Part shown: positions 32,628 to 44,417 of the stretch, piece by piece | Layout of the letters: each line of letters starts with the position of its first letter | Numbering within the stretch: position 1 is the first letter of the stretch | Assembly (NCBI GenBank): GCA_021521415.1 | Contig: JAIQDT010000304.1 | Span: 744,001-808,000, forward strand | Direction of reading: 5' to 3' | Length of the DNA stretch: 64,000 bases | Source of the DNA: Bidens hawaiensis | Taxonomy: Eukaryota > Streptophyta > Magnoliopsida > Asterales > Asteraceae | Program-made: the position numbers and the translations under genes | Notes under the pieces: generated by a model | The model's input: the letters and a program-made list of their open reading frames with translations, nothing else | What the model was told of the DNA's origin: nothing | The model's database searches: none

Positions 32628-34463
32628 TTACTTGAAACGCTTGGACTGCCAGTCTCTGCAACTATGAATTCCGTTTTCATAACAAACACGCACAACACGT
32701 TGGAATTGCATAGCCAGATCATAGTCTTCATTGTGCTCAAACAGAATCTTGTTCTTGTGTAGCACATCATTGTCGGTCTCTGTTAAGTTAACCAACCATA
32801 TTGGATCGATGATCTTGATCAGCTCAGTCTTTAAACCTGTACCAAGCACAATGACGGCCTCTCTAGTACAATTGTCGTAGTACCAGCGGTTGAAAGATAA
32901 ATGCATGTGTTGATTCAATGTCTTCACCGACACACGCTTCATCGTCTTCGGCGGCTTTATTTTAAGGAACAACTTCTTCCAACCCGTTTTTGGATCAATA
33001 TCATTGAGACGCTTGCAGATAAGAATTTGTGGCTTAAAATATTTAAAACCATGATTCACCTCAAACACCAAGTGTTGGTGAAAGCGTTTTGCATGGTAGT
33101 CATCACCGCGATTAATAAACGGACGATACGCCAAAGTGCGCACATCCCATCTCGGTAATGAGAGAAGATCAGTCATCCTTTCGTAGTACTGGACCCCCTT
33201 CTCCCATTTAACAATGTATACCTTAAGATCAGATTCAAACATCCAAGAAACAATATTACCTTGCACTTTCGACACGGCCTTAAATGAGGTCTTCTGGTTG
33301 GTTTTGGCTCGTGCAATAGCTTCTTCTTTCTATTCTTGAGCAACAATCCTGAATGCCTTGATGATCTTACTTGCTTTCTTGTGTCTGAACCAATTTTGAA
33401 TCTCCTCAAGATATGGGTCGAGAAGCGAATCAGATTTCATATCAAAGACATTCTTGCCTTTGGAATTCTTCTCACGATAGTCTTCTGCTTCTTTAACCGT
33501 TTCTTCATTAAATACTGGAGCACCCTGATCAACATTGGTGTGTTGAAACAGATCAGGGTAATCCTCAGCAGTCACATCCTCCATCTCAACCTCCTCATTC
33601 TCATAAATGTAATCCGTACTCATCTCAACAGTAGGATCATTCAGTATCTCATCATCATTAATTTCCTCAACATCGGGCTAAGCCTCTAACACGGTCATCT
33701 CGTCTTTATTCAGATCAAGCAAGATAGCAATCTGTTCTCGTGTCAGTGATTTATCAACAAACTGCCCTTCCTCAATCTCCTCTCTATTCATCATACTCCT
33801 TATTATCCCCTTCTCATCCACAAAAATAACTGTATCGGCCTCGATTATCTCAATCGGTTTGGCAGCCGAATGGTCATGATAAACAATGATCTGTTTGCCC
33901 GAATCATCAACAGAACTCGTACCTGCACCAGAAGCTGCGTCTTGAGTTTGTTTAGGCTCACCTCCAGCATCAGACTCATCAGGATCCTCATCGTCATTCT
34001 TGAGCTTTTTTAGCGCATCTTTACATGTCAGCTGCAGAATAAGTTCCTCTTGTTCTTTAATTTTCTTGTCAAACAAAACCTTGATTAATTTCTTGTCAAA
34101 CTCACATGGGTTATCGACATTGTCACCAAAACGTAGTACACGCCTAATCACTTCAACATCCACTGTGATAGGAGTTTGATTGATTGTAGATCGAATGTGG
34201 TTTTCTTCTTCAACAAACTCCGTAGTATTCCAGAACTGCCTAATAATGCTCAGATAAACAGTGGGTCGAGCAGTTATGGCATAGTGGATCACTGATCGAT
34301 GTAAGAAGGCTAACATAGGCCCAAAAAGAACTTCGTCAGCAACGTTTGGATCAACGTAAGCACATATGTTGTGTTTCTTGTCATACGTTAACAAGAGCAC
34401 TTCTTCTTGTTCTTGCTGTTCTTGTGGAGCAGCAGGCAGGTCTTGATCCATTTGATAGGCCAT
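32628..34463 (-). pseudogene. Outer ORF3 (extra protein after pol), two in-frame stops
   Basis: One uninterrupted frame runs from the ATG at 34463 to 32628 (about 611 codons), broken only by TAG at 33678-33680 and TAG at 33330-33332. The N-terminus holds KKHNICAYVDPN, IHYAITARPTVYLSIIRQFW and VIRRVLRFGD, the same block order as inner ORF3. Asp/Glu-rich and Lys-rich middle parts follow, then a folded-looking C-terminal region with GWKKLFLKIKPPK and HLSFNRWYYDNCTREAVI. It sits between the spacer and the 3' LTR like the env-like ORF of SIRE elements, but I see no signal peptide or membrane segment, so I do not call it env. A CAG acceptor ends five bases before the ATG. Confidence 0.75.
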
Positions 34464-34470
34464 TATACTG

Positions 34471-35294
34471 AATAAATATATACGAATATAAGTAATGTGA
34501 AAGGTTAATATACTTTAAGCACTTATATCTATCTATCAATAGACAGTGTTTATTAGATTTCGTATGTAATCGATGTATTGACGCGTTTAGACCCTTGGAA
34601 TACTGTATTATTTAACAAAATTAAGTTATATTAACTAAATAATTAATTTTAAAAATGTCGTTCGTTAAAACACAGTCTGATTCGTTACAAAAGTATACGA
34701 ATTGACTGAGTCGTTATCAAGTAAATAATTTATAGAAGAAGAAACAGCGAATTAACTATTAATAATAACGAACTAACTTCTAGTTCGTTCCAAATTGACG
34801 AATCCATATCTGATTCGCTAAGTGAATGAATCTAATTCGCTGCTCTAGTTCGTGTAAAATCCTTAAAGAATTGGACACGGAAGAGTTCCAATTCTCTAAG
34901 GTTAACGAATGGTCAAAAATTAGACTTAATCTTTGACTCTCATAGTCAAAGTCAAAATTAACATGAACACAGACGGTCAAAGGAGCAAATCTAAGTTCAA
35001 TTACTCCATAATTTACGATGAGTAGCCGAACAAATGACTCTATAAGTCTCGGAAACTCATTGCGAAGCCAATAATACCGTTTACGAGGTTCTAAACCAAC
35101 AGATAGGTCAAGTGATGAACATAGCTGAAACGTCCAAAACTATCAATAATTATTACACCCGACAATCAGTCAATCAAGTTGCGATTAAAGATCACCAAGG
35201 GTGTCGGAACTCTATTCTGATCAAAATACCATTAAATCTAAGTCTATTAACAGGTATTATTAACAGGTATTACCCTATCAAAACTGTATTATTT
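34471..35294 (-). other. Outer Copia spacer, ORF3-proximal part, with TTCGTTA array
   Basis: Non-coding on both strands. Between about 34665 and 34860 the words TTCGTTA, TTCGCTA, ACGAATT and ACGAACT recur more than ten times. A TATAAATT box is at 34727-34734 on the minus strand, about 265 bases before the ORF3 ATG. Its continuation lies beyond the inner insertion (53107-55623). Confidence 0.65.
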
Positions 35295-35299
35295 TTGAC

Positions 35300-36532
35300 T
35301 GTCAGGCCCCTCGATTTCAGCTGGATCTTAATTAATCATGTCATAACTCACACAGATTAATGTGTTGACAAGAGAGTTAATGACGGGTTGCTATATTTAG
35401 AAAGATATCCGTTTGTTAAAGGCGGAATCAATAACAAACATACGGTTGCAAAGAATAATCAAAGGTAGAAAGCACACACAGGATTCACTCAAAATATTTC
35501 CATCTATATAATTTTCATCATACAAAGTGGATAATCGATTTAGGGTTCTAGGAATCCTAGGACAGCCGTCACTTTTAAGAAATATTCTTTCTTATCCGAA
35601 AAGTGTAAAGGCTCAAAGTCCGTGTTCTCTCTCTCTTGGCGGCGTGCCCTAAACATTCTCTTTATAGGCCTGCCAACCTAGGACAGCTGTCATTCCTTCT
35701 AGAAACCCTAAATACAATCATACATATTCAAATTACATATTCAAAATAAACTAAGTGTAAAACAAGTGTTCCGGGTAGGCTTTTCATAAATCTTCATTTT
35801 CCGAGTACGCTGTGTACTCTGCCATCCTTCATAACTTGCTAACATAGAAGTGTGCTCGGGATCAGTTTCCGGGTAGACTTTGCTTGAAGAGTATTTCACC
35901 AAGTAAAATACTCACCGAGTAGACTTCAGTCTTCTTGACTTTGCCAGACTTTGCCCGACAACTCCTTACGAGCAACCTTGTTCTTCAATGATCCATTTCA
36001 GCTCTTTGCTATAAAATAACTTATTAGCAAAGTGTACTCGGGAGTACTGTTCCTTGCTTGAGCTGAACCTTGCCCGATATTACTTAGAGATATTCCTTTA
36101 GATTATCAAGCATACTTGGATCATACTTATTAATGAATACCTTTCCCGGACTTCCAATCACTTGACTACTTGGACTTGGTCAACCAAATCTTACTCGGAA
36201 GAGTAAAATACTTGGTTCTGAAGAACAGACTTGCTTGATAAAGTGAACCTTGCCCGGATTTACATAAACTAGTGTACCTTACCCGACAATGCACTAATTT
36301 GCAAACCCTGCTCGGATATCCACTAAAGAAGACTACTTGAAGATAACCTTGCCCGATAGACAAAATATCGTACCCGGCCAAGTAAAACCTTGCTCGGATG
36401 TCTAAGGTGTGCCCGGATCCATACTTAGCGAATTATGAAGAGGTTGAGAAGATTCCAATCTTCCATATACTTCATTCTGATCAAATCTTTGACCCAACAA
36501 TCTCCCCCTTAGGTCAATTGTTTGACTCAACA
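35300..36532 (-). repeat. 3' LTR of the inner Copia
   Basis: 1233 bp. U3 (about 35770-36430) is filled with TGCCCGA, ACCCGGA and ACTCGGA words. A TATAAAGA box lies at 35659-35666 on the minus strand. The frame at 36166-36381, repeated at 52735-52950, is a translation of the LTR only. Confidence 0.95.
35659..35666 (-). promoter_or_regulatory. TATA box of the inner LTR
   Basis: The minus strand reads CTATAAAGAGAATG directly downstream of the CCGA-word array, defining the U3/R promoter. Confidence 0.7.
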
Positions 36533-36545
36533 ATCTCCCCCTAGA
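36533..36545 (-). other. Polypurine tract of the inner Copia
   Basis: The minus strand reads TAGGGGGAGAT directly next to the 3' LTR, a typical Copia polypurine tract. Confidence 0.85.
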
Positions 36546-36693
36546 TTGGAACACCTCAGCTGACCCAAGACATTTCTATGGTTACTTACACTTAGCAAAA
36601 ATACACATTAAATCAAAATTGCATATTCAAATAACATAAGCAAAATTACATAATCAGAAAGTTGTCCGAAGACATTACAAAACAAAGCCTATT

Positions 36694-38046
36694 CTATTGA
36701 TCTTGTCTCGTTCTTGCATTATGAATGGCTTGTCTTTGATTGATTATCTCTGAAGCAGCTTTCATCTTGAAAATATTAAGGGCTTGGTAGTGAGTGTGAC
36801 TTTCTGGTATAGCCAAGTCCCTTATATCCATTAGATCTTCATTGTGCAGGCATGTCAAGTCTTCATCCCTTTTATTGATCCCCAGAAATTTTCCATCCGA
36901 ATTCCTCAGCACAAAATGATTATCATTCTCTTTGAATTCAATGTCAGCTATAATCCCATTTTTCTGCACTGTGTAATTGAGGCGTCTCATTCTTCTTCCC
37001 AGACTTACACATGTATTCAAGTTGGACAATGGATTCTCATCTCTGAATGTCATCTGAAAGTGTCTTTCAGCTATGTCAATTCTTTTCAGCTTTGCAGTCC
37101 TTTTTGACTTGTGAGACTGAATCAACCTCCAGCTCCTCTTTTCTTTTAAGAACTTGAGCCCTTTTCCAGCTTCTTCCCACAAAAATTTTGACAGATCATT
37201 CATCTGTCTACCTGCCAATCTGCTTCTGTTTCTGTAATCATACAATCTGAGAGTGGCCATCCTTCTCAATTGTTCTTCATTGAATTCATAGAAGTCACTT
37301 CTCACAACAATTTCTCTCAATTGCCTACTCTCCATAATCACTTTTAATACACCGGTAACAGAATCAAAGTACAGTTCTCTTGGTAGATCCACATTAGATT
37401 GTGGTCTTGTTCTTTGTTGTGCTGAATTGCTTGATTCACCTCTTCCTCCTTGACCTCTTCCTCCTTGTGGAAATCTTCTTGAAATAGGAGGTCTGAAGGG
37501 AATCGAATTCTTTGGTTTTGCAGGCCTCAAGTTAAAAACATTAATGTATACAGCCTCTACCATCTCTGTTGGTAGATTGGCAAGTTCAACCACATCGTGT
37601 CCTGCTGCTTTAAGTTCTTTCAACATTTTATCCATGCCATGAGTTCTTGCCAATCCAGCAGGTACAAACCTACCATCAGCATAGTATCTTGGATTCTCTC
37701 CTTCCCATAGGGCTTTTTCCCATTCATCCTTTTTAATATAAAAGAGGTATTGCAAATCCTCCTTTTCCAAGACATTGAAGTCTGCTTCACTCATTCCCCT
37801 TTGGTTGATCATTATGTTCCTCAGTATGTTTATCATTTCTTCATTTTCCCATGGAACAAATGGTTCATCCTCAGGTTCAGGTTTCACATCTTGAGGAGTA
37901 AGGGTTTCAACTAATCTGATTTGTTCTTTTTCCTTCTCTCTCAAGGTCTGAATTCTTCTTTTCTTAGCTTGGGGTTCATCAGTTGGTTCAGCCTGTTTGG
38001 TAGAGCTCTCAGTTTGGACCCTTTTCAATTTTTCTTTTCTTTTCAA
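36694..38046 (-). pseudogene. Inner ORF3, C-terminal segment
   Basis: 450 codons in one frame. It opens Lys/Arg/Glu-rich, then has FVPWENEEMINILRN, a DLQYLFYIKKDEWEKALW stretch, and a Gly/Arg-rich patch (GGRGQGGRGE). The C-terminal half has LPRELYFDSVTGVLKV and WRLIQSHKSKR and ends NARTRQDQ just before the polypurine tract. Basic patches could bind nucleic acid, but no named domain is recognised. It is out of frame with the segment at 38096-38602; a 1-nt change near 38050-38095 separates them. Confidence 0.6.
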
Positions 38047-38095
38047 CTTGTTTTATTGGTTCAACACTGATTCTCTGGTTAGATTCTCAACAACT

Positions 38096-38602
38096 TCAGG
38101 TTTCATACCTCTTTCCAATAAATATCCGCACGCCTCCAAACTTTTTCTTCAACTCCTCCATCTTTTCCAGTTTCTCATTTTCTTTCACACATTTTTCAAT
38201 CACCATTTCTCTTTCACTGTTATAGAGATCTTGGATTTGATCAAAAGTAAAGTTAGACAGATCCTTTTCAGAATAGTTGTGCCTTCTGAGATAATTTCTG
38301 TATTTCTGGGCATCTCTATTCTTTTCTTCCATCTTTTTCTTCAGAGCATCTCTCTCTTTGTCAAGTCTTATCTGCAACTGATCATCATTAAGATCAGCCA
38401 GTGAATCAAAACTTATGCCATATGTTCTCAGTTTTACAACCAAAGGATTTTTCCTTTTAGCCTCCCTCATACCCAACTCAATGTTTGTCCTTTGTTCCTC
38501 AGTCATTGTGACTTGAGGGGACACAACATTAGTAGCTTTCACATTCATTTCCTGATCATTCTCAGGGTCATCATCATCATCAGAGTCTTCACTCATCCTC
38601 AC
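38096..38602 (-). pseudogene. Inner ORF3, middle segment
   Basis: 168 codons: an Asp-rich start, then a Lys/Glu-rich coiled-coil-like region with KERDALKKKMEEKNRDAQKY and MVIEKCVKENEKLEKMEELK. It lies between two shifted segments of the same long ORF and has no separate start signal. Confidence 0.55.
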
Positions 38603-38840
38603 CTTCAGTTAGATCATTCATTGCATCAATCTGTGGTTCATCAGAAAGTGGATTCTCAGGGATTGATATATTTGGCACTCCTTGCACATGTTCATCTGGC
38701 CTTAAAGTCTGCAAAGGAATTGCTCTGATTGGGCTATCATCATTCTCACTATCATTATTAGGAGTCTCAACATAGTATTTGTTCTTTTCATCCTATCTCC
38801 CTTTCTTTACATACTCAGTACCTTCATCTGACATGAATGT

Positions 38841-40064
38841 TTATGGTCGATCCCTTTTCCTTGAATACTTCTTTCCAAACTTGGGATCATCCACATACTC
38901 CCATTCATCAGGATTTTGTCTAATGTCATCTTTGATCTGTTGAGCCCATTTCTGTGCAGCCATTGAGGCCATGGACTCACAAATTTCTTCTTCAGCCATC
39001 ATATCAGTATTCAGATTTACTGGTTCAGCAGTCTCATTTGACTTTGTTTCTTGTTGACTTTCAGTTTGAAATATGCTGACCACCATAGCTAGGGAGTTAT
39101 CAACTTCCTCATCTCTTCTCAACTCAATCAAGGCCTCTATCACTTCTTGATCAGCCACTTCTTCAATGAATTCCCTTGCAAATTTGGCTTGATTGATCAA
39201 GTTTTCCTGCTCTGCCAACTCTACAGGGTCCATAGTTTGGGCCAGTATCTCTCTGTCCCTTGTTTTTCTCAGAATGTTTTCTTGTTCCCTTAGAGCAGCA
39301 ACAGCTTCATCATCATCTTTGAACAATACATCCTTTTCAGGATATGCCATAACAGGCTCTTCTTCTGTAACTTTTGCCTTACCCTTCTCAATCCTTCTCC
39401 TCACATCCTCTTCATCTTCAGACTGTACGTATTCATCTATTTCTTTTTCAAGGGCTTCCTGTTCTGGGTCATGCTCTATTCTCTTGGAACTTGCTTGTTG
39501 ATCAGTTTCTAGTTCAGTGTGTATAAGTTCCTCAGTAGCAGCATTTTCATCAATCATTACTTCAGTCCCTTCTTCTGTCTGAACATCAGTCAAGACATCA
39601 GTAGCCATGTCAGTTAAAATATCAGTAGCTATGTCAGTAGAGGTTATATTTTCCTCAACATTTATCATTTCAATCTCATCCACTCTCTCAACATTCTCTT
39701 CAACATTCTCATTTTCAATCTCCTTTTCATTTCTTGTCTCAATATCCTCCTCACTCCATACTACTCTCACAATCTCATCATTCACATCATAATCCTGTTC
39801 TGCACCATCAGACATATCAGCTTCATAATCTATCTCTTCAATTCTCCTCTCCTCACTACTCTCCTCTCCATCATCATAAACATTCAAAATCATTTTTAAA
39901 GCATCAGCAGTCTCTGAAACTGTTACATTTTCTTCATCATTTCCACCTGAGACAGTTTGCATAGATTCATTCTCCCCCTGTTTTGGGGCAGCTGAGGTCT
40001 TCTCAACCTCCTGCTCCAGGGTTTGAATTCTCAAATTTGCTTCTACTAGTCTTTTCAACAACAT
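38841..40064 (-). pseudogene. Inner ORF3, acidic segment
   Basis: 407 codons, very rich in Glu/Asp, with a heptad-like start (MLLKRLVEANLRIQTLEQEV) and short imperfect repeats such as DIATDILTDMATDVLTDV. It ends at a stop followed in frame by a further coding-like stretch down to about 38603, which includes one more stop. The charge and low complexity suggest a disordered linker. Confidence 0.55.
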
Positions 40065-40282
40065 AACATTTTCCTCAGTTACTTCCTCATTCCTTCTTCT
40101 CAGTTCAGCATTTTCTTTTAATAAGGTCAGAAGGTCACTATCAGTTGGTGGTTTTGTAGGTGGTGATGTGGTGAAATGTTCATAATCAGGTTGGTCTTGG
40201 TTTGAAGTGTGGGATTGAAATATGGATGGTGGTGTTTGTGGTGGTGGGGATGTATGTGTAGATGTTTCTGGTTGGCTTAAGG

Positions 40283-41308
40283 TTAGGATTTGTGGTTGTG
40301 TATGAGTGATCTGGTGTGGTGGAGTTTGTGGTGGTGATGGAATAATTGGTTGTTCAATGTGCTCAAGTTGCTCCCCCCCTGAATAGGTGCAACAACTTCA
40401 ATATTCACTTCGACTCCTCCTTCATCTCCATTACCATCTCCATCATCAGAGTTTCCATCATCATCACTGTCATCATCCTCTCTTCCTTCTTCCTCTGAGC
40501 TTAACTCAGGTACTGGCATCACTTGAAAGTCATGGTCCAATAACCATGGCAATATCTCAAATGGAACATTTGAGTTGTATGAATTTGAGACACCTGCATT
40601 TTTGATTCTTCTATATGTGTCAGGGTCTTGCAGTTGGTGTGTAGTTCCAACAGTGGGTAGATCTTGAAGCTCGCTATTGAAGATTATCTGTAGGAATCTT
40701 GGATATTGTAAAAATCTTTTTCTTTCAGGCTTCTTCAGATTTCCTACTAATCCTTCAAATATCATCTTAGAGAAATTGAAGGGCAGATCATATATAATCC
40801 CAACTGTGGCATTTGCCAAGTCGTAACTCATCAAGGTCCACGATCCCTTGCTTGGAGAAAATCCGTGTATAACATGGTGAATAAGAAATCTGTACAGCAT
40901 AGGAAACATGCCCTTCTGAAGCTGTCCATCATGAACATTTCCTTGATAACCCCTTGTCTCTTCAAATATTTTCATTAGGTGGGGTGTGCTGAAGTTTATT
41001 GAGTTGTGATCACCATCATTCAACCGGACACATCTTCTTATCATTCTCTCTGTAATATGTATCTCTTGTCTAGCCACGGTTGCATCGATTCTTTTACCAT
41101 TTATGTCCTCAACTAGTTCAGCAGATCTCCATAAATCCAAGGAGTGATTTCTGTAAATTACAGGGCTTTCAGTGAATGCGAAACTGACATTGGACTGAGC
41201 CATCCAATTTATCATCCTAGTCATCGGCTCATTGTCAGGTGTGACTTGTAGAAGTGCACAAATATTATGTTTTGGTTCAAAGACATACTTGGGTTCATCG
41301 TCTGCCAT
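40283..41308 (-). pseudogene. Inner ORF3, N-terminal segment
   Basis: It starts MADDEPKYVFEPKHNICALL. The block order KHNICA, then ESPVIYRNHSLDLWRSAELV, then MIRRCVRLND parallels outer ORF3, so the two are homologous. A globular region with PHLMKIFEETRGYQGNVHDG and MLYRFLIHHVIHGFSPSKGS follows, then an acidic tail. The frame fails at a run of seven C/G (about 40373-40379) and the coding sense continues in another frame to 40064. The ATG lies three bases after a CAG acceptor, with a plausible donor at 41542. No membrane segment is seen. Confidence 0.65.
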
Positions 41309-41310
41309 AT

Positions 41311-41542
41311 CTGAAACACATAAACAAACATATTCAAAGTGAAATTAGTCATAAAGTTCAGTACTTTTGGATAATTTCAAGGTATAAAAATGAAGAAGAA
41401 AGAAAAAAAAGAAAATCATCAAGAACCTGTTCTTCGACAAATTTATAACCTAAACACATAAACAGAGTGTTAGTAATCAGATACATAATCAAAGCCCATT
41501 ATAGTTTAATCGTGGTCGAAAAAACACATTAATGTTGCTTAC
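41311..41542 (-). promoter_or_regulatory. Possible 5'-UTR intron upstream of inner ORF3
   Basis: On the minus strand a strong donor ACTCG|GTAAGCAAC lies at 41542 and a pyrimidine-containing acceptor TTATGTGTTTCAG ends at 41311, three bases before the ORF3 start codon. The 232-nt length is normal for a plant intron. It is unproven. Confidence 0.4.
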
Positions 41543-41685
41543 CGAGTCGGAATTAGAGGGCTAATTCAAGTTAGGGTTAGGAATAATAGATGTGATAAGT
41601 CGGTTTGGGTTTATTTGAGAGTAAGCAGTTTGCAGTGAAAGGAGAGAGATGGAAAAATAATGTTGAAAATTTTGCCTAACTCCCT

Positions 41686-41693
41686 CTTATATA
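41686..41693 (-). promoter_or_regulatory. Candidate internal TATA box for inner ORF3
   Basis: The minus strand reads GGTATATAAGAGGGAG, about 380 bases upstream of the ORF3 ATG and directly downstream of a CCGA-word array like that of the LTR U3. The LTR TATA context CTATAAAGAGAA is similar. Confidence 0.5.
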
Positions 41694-41809
41694 CCTTTTG
41701 AAAGTGGGTTTTAAATGCTCTTTGTCTTTTTGTGAATTATTAGCTGTCATACAGTAACATTATCCACTTGATATTAAAAACAATATTTATCTTTTTAAGT
41801 TAATAAAAC

Positions 41810-42530
41810 CTTACTCGGAATTATTCTTTTCAAAGTCTACTCGGTATACATCCACTTACAAAGCTTACCCGGTCAAACTTTGCTTGGAAAATTTTCATTT
41901 TTGAATATACAAAGTTTGCCCGAATTCTTCTATTTATAAACCTTTCTTGATCAAGCAAATTAATTTAAAGTTAAGACATAATGAAGAAAGCTTACCCGAA
42001 ATACTAGATTTCTTGAGAAATTAATCACAAGGCAAATAATCAAGTATAATCATCAAATAAACATCCTTACTAGGAATCAGTCAAGACACCCATATAGATT
42101 TCTCAATTTCAAATTAAAACTTATCTAGCATAAACCCTAATAAGAATCATAATCAATTTTATCATACTAACTAACATATTCAATTAAGCATACTTGAAAA
42201 CATAGTGTGCCCAAGCAACCATTCAAGAGAATAGTGTGCCCGAACACCTTCTAATGCAAAGTATTCCCGAATAACCTTCATATAGTACAAAGTGTGCCTG
42301 GAAAAGGAATTCTAGCAGACAGTGTACTCGGAAAGTTAAGTTTTGAAATTACCAAGTATATTGAGGGAACAAAAGTGTACCCGAAATATAAAGTGTGCCC
42401 GGAAAACAAAGTTTGCCCGAAAATATCATATTAAATCATCAAACCTTACCCGAAATATCATATTAAAACATATTCAACTGTTTTGTGCCCGGAAAGGTTA
42501 TAAAACATCAAACCTTACCCGAACTTACAT
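41810..42530 (-). promoter_or_regulatory. CCGA-word array in the inner spacer
   Basis: More than fifteen words of the type TACCCGAA, TGCCCGAA, TGCCCGGAAA and ACTCGGAA occur in both orientations within 720 bases. The same words fill the LTR U3 (35770-36430), and they are rare in the rest of the spacer. The frame at 42343-42567 is a translation of this array. Confidence 0.7.
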
Positions 42531-44417
42531 ATTCAGCCAATTAAAGGCAAAATGCAACACTTTTTGACTTAAACCACTTGTCAAAATATATTTTTCATTA
42601 AAGATCATAGTTTAAGAACAAATGGTGCATTTAGAGATCAAATTTCAGTTATATTTCTCTTCAAAATAGTTTCTTCCATTTTCTGAAAAGATCTCAAGAA
42701 TGGGATCATATTGACTAAGTAGCTTTCTCAATACTTCATTCTCAGCATTATCATGACAACATAGATAGGTTAACATCATGTATAAACTTAGCATGAATTT
42801 CATTTCTTTGGTGATATGATTAAGGTTCAATTTAAGCATAATGCATTAATGGTCAACACTGTGCTATGATGCCTCATATCTCTTCTCAAGGCTTATTTGG
42901 CTTTCCCCAGATCACCCCAATTTGACTCCAACCTCCTGTATTTGGTCAAAAACTTGTTTTTTTTATGACAGAACTTATTGTATTTTGGTATTTTTGAGAT
43001 TCAAACATATATAGAGGTTGAACGTTGGACTTACTGTTAATAACATGCCTTTCATTCAAGATGAGACAGATTATGTCAACATCTTTGTAGTTCTTTGTTG
43101 TTACCCTCTTGTTTGATAAAATATTTAAAACACTTATCAACTTTTGGTTGATTTATTCATTTTTCCCATTGTTTTTGATATTTTCTCATATTTTCTTAAA
43201 GCATGTTCCTTGTAATATTTAAAGATGTTTCATTTTTGGTTGACCAAATAACAACAGGCTCGTGTATGACTAGGTAATCACTTTTCTGCCTATCATTCGG
43301 AGAGATTTATCTTGAGACATGCAAAGACAACTATGTATCTCCACATAAAGATTAGCATATTCATTATGTTTATATCACCTTAGATTTTACATCATCATGG
43401 GAAAGCAACCATACATGTTAATGACTATACTAAGGTCTTTTTAGCCTATTAATTCCATATGATCAGCTAAGTAGTCAATGTACTATTATTTCCCATATAT
43501 AACCACAGTTTAATATTCAATCACCCCAATTTCTCTTCATTGGCAGGTAAATGGCTATCCTGTTTGACCACAAGTGGTCAACAGGACCAAACATACATGT
43601 GAATATATGTCCTTTCAAAGTCAGAGTTATTGACATAGTTTTAAGTGAAGGAATAAGAAACAAGTCATAATTGCCCCAAATGCATTTAGTTTTCAGGTCA
43701 ATGGCTATCCTTTGAGTCTGTAGAGATTTAAGGACCAAACATACACAAGTGCATGTCCTTCAAACTGGGCAAATGACATAATTTTCAGCAAAAACAACTT
43801 CTTGAGACTTCTCTTTAAAAGTCCTTCTTTTAAGCTTCTTTTAAAGCTTGAACTGAATAATCTTATCATATCTCTACACCATTAATCAACTTGCTCATGT
43901 TTTGACCAAAATAAAGTATTTATGCAAAAATTCATTAGAAAATTCATTTTATCATTTAATTTTGACATAAAACTTATTTTGACACAAACAGTTGTAACAC
44001 AATTGAATCTTAATCAAACATAACATCATCAAGACAAGCAGACAATATTAACATTCAAGGTCTAGCCTATCTTAATAACATCACATGATCAGATCAGATA
44101 ATACACATATTCAAGCATTCAAGCAGTGATGTCAAATAAGCTTACCCTAACAAGTAAATCACAACACGGACACTTATTCTAACATCACACATGCACATCA
44201 ACAGATAATCATGCAAACCTATCAATCAGATCAACCATGTCAATGTTTGCATACATACATAGTTAAAGCACATAACAGTTAACATATTCAGTAGCATATT
44301 CAAATATCATACTTAAGTAACATAATTAAGCATATTCACTAAACATTCAATACGTGTAATCTCTAACAAAATAATCAGTTATCACAGAGAGACACACAAC
44401 CAGGCACACATCCTTAA
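42531..44417 (-). other. Inner spacer between pol and ORF3
   Basis: AT-rich and non-coding. It contains a duplicated module (about 43543-43645 and 43695-43790) with ATGGCTATCCT, GGACCAAACATAC, GTCCTT and GACATAATTTTCAGC. The same phrases occur in the outer spacer, so the spacers are homologous and selectively or recently conserved. Small frames here have no family match. Confidence 0.65.

Noticed and set aside
32628..34463. A true viral envelope gene in ORF3
   Set aside because: The position fits env-like ORFs, but no signal peptide, membrane segment or cleavage site is visible.
36166..36381. 71-codon frame, also present at 52735-52950
   Set aside because: It lies wholly inside the inner LTR and is duplicated only because the LTR is.
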